From contig JACTVC010000006.1 in the NCBI GenBank assembly GCA_018417955.1, positions 186,001-250,000 on the forward strand: a stretch of DNA of 64,000 nucleotides. Reading direction: 5' to 3'. This DNA is from Laccaria trichodermophora (lineage: Eukaryota; Basidiomycota; Agaricomycetes; Agaricales; Hydnangiaceae). The position numbers and the translations under genes were made by a program. Below the pieces are notes generated by a model. That model worked only from the letters and a program-made list of their open reading frames with translations, was not told the origin of the DNA and did not search any database. Of this stretch, positions 22,897 to 34,318 are shown piece by piece. Within the stretch, counting starts at the first letter, position 1; each line of letters starts with the position of its first letter.

Positions 22897-25180
22897 TTGG
22901 ACGATGCATCAAGCCACAATTTAGAGTTAGGTTCCATTCAATGGAAAGTGATCGGGGTCAACAAATATCATCCTGATTCTTCCTTACTTTCTCCTTCATC
23001 AAAAGGCAATTTTCTCAAGATGATGGTGAGTCCCCCGACATTAAACCAGATTCAGATTTTAAATATTTCATGCAGGACTTTCTCAGATATGTTTTTCGGT
23101 ACTTTGGACCACCAGAACCAGATGAAGCACAATCTAAAAGGGCTGTTTCGACTGTGAAAAAATTTCAGGACCTAATACCTGTGTATAGCATGGATGGTAC
23201 ATCAAAGTCATGCAATATTAAATATTTTCTAATTAGTTGGACTGTGTTAGGCTGTCTATTGAGGTACATTGAAGGAGGTATTGGAGAGGAAAAGGTTGCA
23301 TCACCCAACAGGGCAGCCTGTGCGTCACCACTCATTGAAATCATGGATTTGGACTGATTTTCAATTATATCTAGAAGCTATCGCTATCTTCCAGAATAAA
23401 CGTGTTTTGCAGTCTGGGAATTCCACATCAAAAGACGATGTCTTTTACAAGTGTACCTCAGATGGGAATTATGTACCAGTCACTTCCACACCTTTAAAAT
23501 CCTCGTCTCTCCCCACTCTACACAAAAGCAATCCCTCTGATTCGGTTTATATTGACACCAGGGAATGGGATGGTTGGCCCAATGGAAACTTCAAGTGCAA
23601 CTTTACGCCTGCGGAGATAGAAGCAACAGGAAATCTCTGTGTGCAATGGGCTGTTTGAGTTAACGGAGGTGATTGAAAAGGAAATGAGCACACTGAAAAC
23701 TGGGAGGGAGGGAAGAAATCCTCAAGACACTGCCTGGGGGTCATTGAATGTGACAATCCGCTTTGCAAAACACTTGTCCGACCCCACACAGCGGCTCAAG
23801 GAATTAACAAGCAGTTAACTGAACCATGTCAATGTGGGGCTGAGCTCTCTCACCGCAGGTGCAACATAATTTCGTACCTCTGGCGATGGTCAGATGGCAT
23901 TCATTACGAAAATGGTGGCTTTCATACACACCATTGACCAACTCATATACTACACCTCTTTCCCAATGAACGGCGATGATTTGAAGAAATAGTCAAGGCA
24001 CATCCAAAATCAGGATCGCTTCAACTAATTGTTGGAGTTCCAGGACTCGATGGGCCTGGCAAATCCATTGCGGATATCTCAGATGTGTTTTTGAATGCTC
24101 ACTGTGTCAGCAAAGAGCGTTCAAAACTCAAGAAGGGTCACGTCCAGGGTGCCGACACTTTGTTAGCTTCATTTTCCAAGTTCGCTAACAAGCATCCAAA
24201 CTTTGTTATCCATTCCACTCTCAGTGAAGAGGTGGTCATATCGGTCCAGACAAATTTCATGCGATCACAAATGGTCAAGAATCAGCGTTTGGAGGGTTCA
24301 GTCAATGGAATGGTGAATGACGCTACTCATGACTTTTGGAAGGAGTGAACTTCCCTCCTTGTGGTTTCTTTGACTTATTGCTCAACACTCTTATGCTGGG
24401 TTCCTGGAGTCTTATCCTACTCAAACAGAGCTAGTGCCATCCACTTTGAGAACCACTTCCTTGCAGTTATTATGAGCATCGCTCATGAGGCAGAAGCACG
24501 AGGGATTCCCATAATGGATGATCTCTTCGCAGGGGTATGTCATCATTTTTTATTCCACCAACTTTTCCCTCATTGAATTGTTAATTTGTCAGGTCATGGA
24601 CTTCAGTGAGGCAGAGCGTAGTGGATTCATCCGAGGCTTTGTTGTCTTCTGGATGGCTTGACCTGATAATACACGAAATCGGCAGGAGCTTCAGGTGGCT
24701 GCAGAGCATCTCCTGAAAGGATGTAGAGAACATTACTGTGCTGGTGTTATGCGTGTCAGCTGTATCTCTGGCGTAATTTCACCTGCAATGGCGGACGTGT
24801 TTATCACACATGCATTGGGCCTCTTAACACTTCTGGCCTCAGCAGAATTCACTTCACAGGCTTTGCTCCTGGTACGCGATTTCCCTAAGCTTGCTTCCTG
24901 GATGGAATGATGGACATGGCCGGCTCATGCGTCTATGCTCTTCGAATCTGAGAGAAAAATGGATATTGATCTTTGGGATTCTCTGCCAGCTGACAATAAC
25001 GCAGAGGAAGCGATGCATTGGAAGCTTTACAGTGCCTGCGGCCGTAATCATGAATTCCTAGAAGGGATGTACTCCTTACATGCTGTTGCTGTATATTATG
25101 AACGCCTTCATGATGGAGCAACTCGTGAGTTCCTTTTTTATTGTCTCTTGAATGTATTCTAATGCGGATAAATTAATAGG
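22897..25180 (+). pseudogene. GCM/FLYWCH-type transposase half of a large transposon gene
   Basis: The translation shows a Cys/His zinc-binding motif: HCLGVIECDNPLC, then CQCGAELSHRRC, at about 23730-23870. This resembles the GCM/FLYWCH-WRKY-type zinc domain. A transposase-like region follows: GKSIADISDVF, NFVIHSTLSEE, FCHILL-like core, MDFSEAERSGFIRGF, NAEEAMHWKLYS. The reading frame is broken by TGA codons at 23935, 23977, 24346, 24659 and 24908. It is otherwise continuous apart from short introns (for example 24536-24592). It continues across an intron ending near 25180 into the protease/PHD half, so the two features belong to one gene. Decay makes this copy inactive. Assignment to a Mutator-like transposase is likely but not proven. 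Confidence 0.65.
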
Positions 25181-28100
25181 AGGGAAGCCAATCCACTATG
25201 GCAAAGCAGAGCCGTGGAAGATTGTCAAGGAGAATATTGGTCAAACAAAACCCACACGCTCCAGAAAACCTGCAGATAAAAAGCGCAAAAAGAATGACGG
25301 ATGCCCACCAGACACAAACAAGGAACTCTTGGGCACAAATGCAACGCAAAAGCAATTGACATTGAAAAGCTTCATAAAAAATGAACCAGAGCTGAAGAAA
25401 CTAAAGCCAACGAAACCAGACCCAAAGATAGCAGAGTCTCCGGCTACCAGTCCTGCTGTTCAAGACCTGCCAAGCTATCCCTGGTTCAAGAATTCTTGCT
25501 GGCTTGACTCTTCGTTGCAACTTCTCTATACCACCATGCGCTGTTCAGTCGACAAATTCAAGGCTATTTATAATGCACTTCCAGAAAACTCTGCAATACG
25601 TCCAGTATTTTCTCATTTGTTGGAGTGGTATGAACTCGATGAGGCTGAAAAGACTACATCAACATTCCTCCGTCGTCAACGGGACTCCCTACATACCCAC
25701 CTGAAGAAAAAGAAGGTTATCGAGACTGTTAGTGGATTTGAATCACTTTTTGTACATATCTTTGCCATATTCACCTGAGACTGATTCATTTTTTTTTAGG
25801 CCTGGTTTGCAGAGCTGGTCAAACTGGAGGAAGTACATTCATCCTATCGTCCAGTTTCCACTTTCAAAACACTCTTCATCGAGATTCACTACTGCACAGG
25901 ATCGTCCAGTATTGGTGGTCCTCATGTTGAGATTTCTCACCACCCTCAACGACGACAAATCCAACAGCTGACACCACACGACTTCAAACAGTTTCAGGGA
26001 GATTTTGCCCTGTATTTTGCGGATTGGGTCTCCCTAGACAAAGAGTGAGTTCCAGCAACTAGGTGCTGGCGCGTCAAGGAGACTGTACCTCTTTGTCTGG
26101 GTGCCAGAGAAGATATTCATTATCTGCTTACTTCTCTCCCACTTCTTTTCACTATTGAAGTTGGTGACAAGCATCCATCCAAGACCATGCCTCAGGAATG
26201 GGATTTTCCTTCGACACTGCTTCCTCATACCCAATCTGCAGCAATTTTCATGGACTTGTTTATGATCTCATGGGACTAGCCTTGACCAACAAAGATGGCA
26301 ATCATTTTATTGCTCAGTATGCCTCGGACAACAAGAAGGTCATCTATACGTATGATGATTTGACGAATAATGGTCACCCAATCAGAGACAAACCTGCCAG
26401 CTTCGATACTCATGTGGCTGGAAAGCATGTTGACCTACCTCAAAATTTTGTGGTCTATCAGGCTTTTTATTTGCTTTGTGGAGGAGCTGTTGCACAGGAT
26501 TTATTCTTTCAAGTTCGAACAGCTGCCCTCGCCAAGAAATTCAATCTGCAATTCTCGACAAATAATCTTGACAGGCTCTTTTTGACAACCTACCACTCGG
26601 ACCAATTTGTTGAGCTCGAGAGCAACAAGCACACCTGGCTTTTGAACCCTTTGAGATCGCAGACCCTTGAGTATGTTTCTCGTGATGCACCACCTGACAT
26701 TACCGAGGAATCTCTGTCTCCAGAGCCTGAGGAAGGTGTAATCTCCCAACCTGGATCACCGACTACTCCACCTAGCCCTCTGTCTTCTCTCCCAGATTCA
26801 GAATTTGAGTTGAACTGCCGATGTGGGATCATTGGTAATGGTAATATTCTTTATCGCCACGAGCATGGGGTGGCTATCCAATGTGATCAATGTTGTGATT
26901 GGTCTCATATTGCATGCCAGCGCGATGGAAGAGCCAGTAACCTTGCGCCAGATGCCCCGTTTATCTGTGATTCATGTGATTTGTTGCACCATTTTCCCTT
27001 GTTGAGGAAGTCTAAACAAAAGTAAGCATTTAAATTGTCTGTATTAGTGTTCGAGTTGATGAAAAAATCTTACAGGGAGCTCGAGGCATGTCTCGCATTG
27101 AATAAGCCACTCAAGTTACAATTACGGTCAGACCTCAGATATTCTCCACTATGAATGGTACTTAATTTTGTTCATTAGAGCGGGAAGAGGCACGCTAGCA
27201 AGACGTGAGCAGTTTTGGTATCCGGTGCACCTCATTCAGGCAGTGCAACACGGTTGGAGGGTGCATTGGTGGAGGGAAAATCAATTTCTTGACAAGGATG
27301 AGCCTCCAGCTGGTGGATTTTCTGTTGTGAATACCAAGGACATCGTCGATTCGTTGTGGAATGACCAATTGGCAAGACGAGCAATATGGGTGAGTGACAC
27401 CCTTGATTTAATCAGATAATGGACTCACCTGCATTTTTAGCTCGGAAAATGGAAACATGCCTGGGACGTCGAAACCTCAGAAGACATTCTCGCAGATCCA
27501 TCTAAAATACCATACAGCGAGGAGATCAACAAAGTCCTCTCGCCATTCAAAAAGCTTCTGAAGAAATTACTTACATGCTGCAGTCTGGACGACCTGAAGA
27601 GTGAAACCATCCCGGCAAGAGATTGGTTAGAAAGTGGCAAAAAGCCTCTTCAAACGAGCTTGGTTCTGTATTGCGGAGCTCTTTCTATTGTTGAGAGAGC
27701 CCAGATCACAAATTGGTTTCTGTGTCACATCAGCAAAAATGCAGAGACCTGGCTCGGGCACTTACTGCTAGCTCATGCATTCACCCTTTACACCGCAGAA
27801 CATATCAAGAATGAACCCAAGTTGAAGGTACTCACACAGCCAGAAATCATCAACGAGGCTTGGAGGATCCAATTTACAAGTATCCCTTCAGTCTTGTTCG
27901 ACATTGATGTTGAACGCGAGGCCTTGGAGAATCTGGAGATGGAGATGTTTGAGGTTTCGAGAGCTGCGGGGATCACGAGTTATTATCAATGGGGCTTGGA
28001 TGCAGGACATCACCAAGATTGGGATCTGTATGAAAGGATGGAAGACTTGAATCACCAGGATTGTCCCAGAGATGATGATGATCTTCAGGTAAGTGAAACC

Positions 28101-28235
28101 CACTAAGTTTGAGGTGACTCACATGACGTCAAATAGTTTGGACCCGATTACATTCACCGCGAAGAGAAAATACAACTGACAGAAAAGAAATCGCGTCCAA
28201 AACCACGCCCCAGGATGATCAAGAAGACCAAATAG
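25181..28235 (+). pseudogene. USP-like protease plus PHD finger half of the same transposon gene
   Basis: After a Lys-rich linker comes PWFKNSCWLDSSLQLLYTTM near 25480-25540, a close fit to the Cys box of ubiquitin-specific proteases (N-x-C-W/Y-L-x-S-x-L-Q). Further on GNHFIAQY and VIYTYDDL (26300-26360) fit the His box. Then CRCGIIGNG...CDQCCDWSHIAC...FICDSC (26815-26980) is a PHD-type zinc finger (C4HC3-like). A C-terminal region (27170-28100) ends with a basic tail, with the stop near 28235. The USP part has a splice site at 26047 and a one-base frame change near 26245, so this copy is probably dead. The fusion suggests a transposon that carried a deubiquitinase-like enzyme and a chromatin reader; that function is inference. 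Confidence 0.65.
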
Positions 28236-29919
28236 GGTTCTGTTTTTTTAGTAATCTTTTTATGCAGCATAATGGTGTTGGAGAAGCAATGTTGAAGGAC
28301 GTTGTGACGTGGCTAACACATAGCCACGGCCTACTTGTACCTACTTGTACTAATTCAAATCTCCACCGTTCTGTATGAAAACGATTTTGCTGACAAGCTG
28401 AAAGTCGAAATTATTGAGCAAAAAAAGATTGAAGAAAATGGTGAGGGCTAAGGGAGAAGGATAATCCCCTTCTTCCGAGGCACTGGCAGAAGGTTGTTGC
28501 AACTCGCTCTTTCACACTTTGATAGATTATATGTATACACCTTGTACGGCTAGATGCAGAATCAAAATCTGCGTCGAACGAATCCATTTTCAAGGCAAAC
28601 GGATGTCATTTGAGCATGCTACATTGAGAATACTAGGCAGCTCTATCAACTTCTTTGTTTGGACCAAAAAAAACGCGGCTCGTGCCCTATGTTCAGCACA
28701 TGGCTGTAGATAATTATCCTACAGGAGAACCACACTAGTGTGCATTATGAAGCAGTAACATACTTGACTGTTTTTATTATGCACGCACCTCATAAACCAT
28801 ACACGCACCCTATATATTATGCACGCGCGCCCAGGTGCACGCTAGGAGCATGCACACACATCCTCTGTCAGTGCACACAGCCCCTCCCTGCACGCTAGAC
28901 CCTTTCACGCACCTACACGCACGCCACACAGATTTTCCTGTGCCCAATTATCGGGACTTTCGCATTTTACTTTTTTCAACTTGTGCAAGTCACTACAAGT
29001 CGAAAAAGGCAGAAAAGCCACAAGTTCAAATGCCAGGCCAAATTTTGTGAAAAGCGGCTATTGGCAGGCAAACGAAAAAGTTGAAAAAGTCACGGAAAAG
29101 AGCAATCAAGGCAAAACTAGCAACTAAAGTGCAAATTTACCAAGCTACATAGCCTACCCAACTTCATGGAAATCTGCCTAGCTTGGAGAGATGCATAGAG
29201 AATCTGTCAGAGGGAAATTTATAAGAGGAAAATTCAAGAACACAGAATGACACACCAGATTGCCTTCTGAACCTGCCGCAATCCATCATCAGTAAGTGTC
29301 CAAAACACGATGTGACTGCACACTATGATTTGAGTAAATGCAGCAGCACCTGCATGGTACATGCAGCAGACCAAGCGGGGTAGAGGGGAAGGCTGGTAGA
29401 TGAGAGTTGAAGAGAAGCATGTGACGTGGAGGTGTTTGGCTGTATTGATCAAATATTTCAACTCACGTGGTGCTGCCATCAGCCGCCACGTCGTCACGGT
29501 CCTACGTCTCTTCCTTCTTACCATCACCACCCCTTCGCCAACTTCTGCAACATCCTCAGACTCTGCATGCTGCCAGAGAGGACACCACTCCTCAATGCTG
29601 TAGCATGACCTATTCCATCCATGGACTGCCGGTACAGAGTTCTCCTTCCCTCTCTCATAGTGTGTGCCACATACTTGACAGCTCAGGCCGTTTGTTACTG
29701 AGAATCTGAAGGGAAGATAGGTCTGAGTGGTGGAGGGGGTTTGATTTAAATTAGTATCGTAGTTTTTTTGTAATCCAAGTGTTTCTTGAGATCTGCTAGG
29801 ATGTCATATTTTCGGTAGCTTAGCTTTCCAGCTTTTACACTTTTCAGCTGGTCACAAGCTAAAAAGCAGGTAAAAGCCGGAAAGTAAATTGTTAACTTGC
29901 TGATGGCCAAGGACATGAT
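28236..29919. other. Right flank of the GCM/USP transposon; no gene
   Basis: It contains the CACGC cluster at 28770-28930 and a GCCCAATTATCGGG that also occurs, in the same orientation, at 21706. Nothing else was supported. Confidence 0.4.
28770..28930 (+). repeat. CACGC(A) motif cluster, right side
   Basis: About ten CACGC motifs on the plus strand mirror the clusters at 21768-21835 and 22650-22870. Confidence 0.65.
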
Positions 29920-30488
29920 TCAACCAGCTTGCACCGAACCCACTGAGCCCCCCAAGCTCGAAGCCACTACATAATGATACAGCATCTGCAACCAAGCACA
30001 ACCCCATGCATCACAAGTGCCCCATGGTACCACAGTGATTTTATGAAACACGCTGATGTACAGTTGAGACGGTATTTTACATTTTAAAAAAACACCATCT
30101 ACGCCTGAGATAATGAACAGCTGTGTGTAACATTGTACGATACTTTTCATATCCTGTCCCACAAGGCAGATAATATGCATGTACTATCCCATGAGAACTG
30201 GACAGACTTGACAGAAACATATGTCCTCGCAATGGCTCTCCCACCGGACTGCCAGTTTCTGCATCCCAGATCCGAACCGTTATGTCATCCGAGCCAGATA
30301 CTATGTACTTGCCATCAGCTGAGAAAGCTACAGACACGACAGAATGTCTGTGTCCTTCCAATGGCTCTCCCACTGGACTGCCCGTTTCTGCATCCCAGAT
30401 CCGAACTGTCATGTCATCCGAGGCAGATACTATGTACTTGCCATCAGCTGAGAACGCGACAGAAAGGACAGAATATCTGTGTCCTTCT

Positions 30489-30749
30489 TTTTTTTTTTTT
30501 TTTTTTCGAGTCAAATTTATAGTCCATCAGGGCAGAGCCCCCTGTCAGATGTTACATTCTAGTAAACTACCTACGGCCCCAATGCCATTTATGCCTAACC
30601 CCCTGTAGATCCCCTCATGTACTGGTGGAGGCACGCCCATGGCAATCGTTCCCCCAAAACCAGCCTGGCACAGAAACACCGTTTAAAGGGGCATCCGTTA
30701 ACGTGAGCGGGGTAGTTACATCGTTCCCCCATATTTTGCATTCCGTCTG
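30489..30749 (-). mobile_element. Retroposed fragment (SINE/LINE 3' end) with poly-A and 13-bp TSD
   Basis: On the minus strand the 261-bp insert ends in a run of more than 20 A. It is flanked by exact 13-bp duplications TCTGTGTCCTTCT (30476-30488 and 30750-30762). It interrupts a WD40 repeat. No coding domain or clear tRNA-like A/B boxes are visible, so it could be a 5'-truncated LINE or a SINE. Confidence 0.8.
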
Positions 30750-31095
30750 TCTGTGTCCTTCTAATGGCTCTCCCACCGGACTGCTAGTTTCTGCATCCCA
30801 GATCCGAACTATCCTGTCATTCGAGCCACATACTATGTACTTGCCATCAGCTGAGAACGCGACAGACAAGACACCATAACTGTGTCCTCTTAATGGCCTT
30901 CCCACCAGGATACCAGTTTTTTGCATCCCAGATCCGAACCGTCCTGTCACTTGAGCCAGATACTATGCACATGATGTCCAGTGAGAATGCGACAGAGTGG
31001 ACCCAATCATGGTGTCCTCTCAATGGCTCTCCCACCGTGCAACCAGTTTCTACATCCCAGATCCTGATTGTCTCATCAGACGAGCCTGATACTAC

Positions 31096-32107
31096 CAAGG
31101 GGGTCTTAGGATTCAAAAAATGGACCTGGGGTCGATTTTTTTTTTTTAAGCCTTACTACCTTGACCTACCTACCTACGTAATCAGGCACATTTCTATAAA
31201 TGGTAATATGATGTCATCGTCGTGATCGCTTTGTTCCTCTACCAGTGCCAGATGCCTCACAAGCTTCACAAACCCAGTTTCGTGGAACAATTTCCAATGA
31301 AATGCAGCATAGGTGACACTGGAATATAGGTGAGTAACTTGTAACCTCAGCTGGATGGAATATATACTTACCCATTGTGTTTCACGGCCAAGCCTCTTAC
31401 ATTCAACCCCATCCAAATGTGAGTCCACCACCACTTCACACAGGCATCCATTCAAGGCTGGCATCTGCCTGGGAATGTGTTTTCGTTTAGAATGGCCACT
31501 TTCTTCTGAGTTGGTTGTATTTGCGGCTATTACAGCGTCGCTGACATTGCAGGCGCGTGAAGTGGTCTCCAACGGTGGCTCAAGAACGGGGTGCTAAATA
31601 TCATGTGAGTCCGCATTCAACTAAGTTTAGGTCATACTCACACTGTCCTTCTCCAAGCCCACGTCGTCAGTGGTGACATTTGTTGCCACGTCTGTTACTG
31701 CAATCTCCCCACTTTCACTTACTACTCCCACAATCTCAACGTCGCGTTCATCTGCAAACTTTGTGTTTCCTGTCATGCCCATCTCACCTTCTTCCAACTC
31801 TGAGGTTTGTTCTTCTGCTTCAGAGCCGGCGCCACTCGATCCCCACTCGTCCGAGTCGTTCTCGAGTTCTTGCGATGCCAATTTATGATTAGATAAAATT
31901 AAAGAAATATTATATAAGACTTGAATATCATTGAATTCTGACTGATCTACATGTTCTGGAGTGTATTGGCACTGCAAACCTGCAAGGTATGGCCTTCCAG
32001 GCCTGTTTGAGATACTTTTGTAGAGGGTTCCATTTTTTTTTTCTGGGCCTGCGGCCGACCTACCTACCCAACCCCCAGTCGGACTTTGGAATCCTAAGAC
32101 CCCCTTG
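31096..32107. mobile_element. hAT-like element, TIR CAAGGGGGTC, 8-bp TSD, with transposase remnant
   Basis: Ends CAAGGGGGTCTTAGGATTC and the inverted GAATCCTAAGACCCCCTTG are flanked by GATACTAC on both sides (31088-31095 and 32108-32115). The length is 1012 bp. On the minus strand 31950-31627 encodes YLAGLQCQYTPEHVDQSE and an acidic tail like the C-terminus of agaric hAT transposases. 31560-31380 encodes a Cys-containing stretch (NGCLCEVVVDSHLDGVECKR). Together they look like the 3' end of a transposase gene. The element sits inside the WD40 pseudogene. Confidence 0.85.
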
Positions 32108-33459
32108 GATACTACGTGCCTCCCATCACCTGAGAACGCGACAGACCGGACATAAGAAGTGTGTCCTTCCAATGGTTGTCCCACTGGGTTACCAGTTTCT
32201 GCATCCCAGATCTGGACTATGCCATCTCCCGAGCCAGATAGTATGCGCTTGCCATCAGGTGAGAATGCGAGAGAATCACGTGAAGAATAGGATAGCACTG
32301 AGACGGTGCCCAGGGTTTGGGGTTTTAACTGAACGATTTTGACAACTGTGCAATGGAGTGAGATCGGTAACCGCTGACAGGTGAACAAAAGTGTAGGATT
32401 GGCTCACAATTTGTGAAGAGAGTCACAAAGTCCCATGCTGTTCGCCAATAGTCTATGTTGTCGCAAAAAAGGTCTGACAACAGAGGTACCATTTCGCTGG
32501 TAGGGCTCAGATTAAAGTCAAATCATCTTGAGCACTCCTCTTCAGAAGCTGCATCGTGGTGCGCAGGAGCAGATTCTTCTTTTCGGGGGTGAGTCCCTTA
32601 TGCTTATGCAGGGCTTTGATCACATTGCTGTTTACCGTCCGACGAGCGTCCCCTAGAACCCTTCAAATCAATGATAAACGTCAAGGATAAGAAAGCTTAC
32701 CTGATATGGTTGTGTGATACTTCAAGGCGGTATCGTCGTCCTCAGTGACCAGTTTCTCAACTGCAATTTCGCAGTATTCATACAAGTCGAGTTCCAGCCA
32801 CTGTTTCGTAGGCTCCTTCTCCTTGTCACGTAGCATCTCCCAGAATGAACGGTTATCATCGAGAGGAGGAGGACGTGCTTTCGGGGTGTAATTATCAGCT
32901 CTCGACCCAGCAGCACGCACTAATGAGCTGTGAATCTTCTGACCTGGGTGGATCTTCCGGCCTTTTCCACAATGAAACCTAACAAACGCCTCTATCAGTA
33001 AATATGATTGCAGCCATCAGTCAACTCACCATCGCGTCGTCGCTGTCTGTCCATTTCTTCCGTTCATGTATATGTCAGTCTCTTGAATGGACAGATCTCA
33101 AAGAACAGCCAGGGCCCTGTCAGAGATTCGATGATGTTAATCTGTTCATGCTCCTTGAGTTCACGATTAAATAGCTTTGTGCGAAGGCCAGCTGCCCCCG
33201 CCTCGAATACCATCCACCTTAATGGCGGCATGCTACGATCCATCTCTTGATTATAAACATTTCCACCACCACTAAATGTCATACATATTGGTGATCGACG
33301 TGTAAGCAAGTGAGAATAAACTGACATATCTGAGTGCGTCCCTGCAAACCAAACCTCCTTCGTTTGTGGAAGCGTTCCCTTTGACTCTGTACCAACTTTG
33401 AGTCAGCATAGATAACGATTTGAATCACGGCCCACGTGCCTCTGGTGTTGGCTATCGGT

Positions 33460-33526
33460 TTCAGCGGTTCAGTGGCGAGTTCAGTGGCGGGTTCAGCGGC
33501 GGGTTTAGTGGCGGGTTCAGTGGCAG
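33460..33526. repeat. In-gene 12-bp tandem repeat
   Basis: Five to six imperfect units of GGTTCAGTGGCG. On the minus strand they encode PATEPA-like repeats inside the DUF2235 gene. Confidence 0.75.
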
Positions 33527-34318
33527 ATCCCCCGTAGGCGTATTCAGGGAGAACTTAACCTGCCGCTCATCAAGCGCAAGTGCATGGCGGAAATAGCAAA
33601 CATGCGTCATCCCGTCAACTGTCCCTGGAAGTGTGGACGTCCCACGTGCGATCCCAATTGACGAAACAGTATCCCTAATGCACCATCAGTCATTTTGTGT
33701 TTCCGTTGTCAAATTTAAATGACGCACCAGGCTCCAACGAAGTGCACCCTCACATCCTCGTTGGAGAAGGTTTTCTTGAAACGTTCGGCCATGTTCGGCT
33801 TCCCCTCGATGTACAGCTCATATGCACTGAATATGCTCAATGAGTGCATGTGAAGGGTAGATATCTGGAGATGCACAATGGTATCTGCATTTCATTCCCC
33901 TTGAAGACCAGACCGACCTAAAGTTTCCGAGAGACCTCAGTCAACGAGCTGTTTGCAAACACAAGCGAGTCACACCTTATCAATCATCGCCGAGAGCACT
34001 CGAACTTGCAACGCTCCACGAGAGAACCCTAGCATAATACAGAGAAATCAGGATCGTGATGACACACCGAATAGAAATATACAATCGTCTTCCTCGTAAT
34101 TATCCGACAACCAACGATATGCACCCAAAACCGTTCGCTCGAAATCCCTATTTTATCAAAAGGGAAGATTACAGCAGAATCGGCTAGGTAGTGCCATGAC
34201 CTACCATGCAATCGCTAAGTCAATCTTGTGATAAAGAACCTTTTTGTAGAAATTGAGCGACTTCCACGATGGGCGGGCGTAAGTGCCGATCCCACTATTG
34301 TACCACGTCCTTTGGTTA

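Larger units (their letters stand above)
30200..32388 (-). pseudogene. WD40-repeat protein pseudogene (NLR/HET-E-type repeats)
   Basis: Minus-strand WD40 repeats of about 42 residues with near-identical sequence ([28 protein letters not shown]) run from 32290 down to about 30200. There are at least six units, broken up by two insertions (31096-32107 and 30489-30749). Nearly identical tandem WD40 units are typical of the C-terminal part of fungal NLR-type proteins such as HET-E, but no NACHT domain is present here. A further frame break lies near 30900. The last repeat runs into stop codons. It is a relic that was still intact enough to date both insertions. Confidence 0.8.

Noticed and set aside
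23660..23820. Alternative frame LFELTEVIEKEMSTLKTGRE in the transposase region
   Set aside because: It overlaps the Cys/His zinc-binding frame on the same strand; the two cannot both be the product, and the zinc motif has the stronger pattern.
21706..28955. CCAATTATCGGG at both flanks of the GCM/USP transposon as terminal repeats
   Set aside because: The two copies are in direct, not inverted, orientation and have no target duplication next to them.
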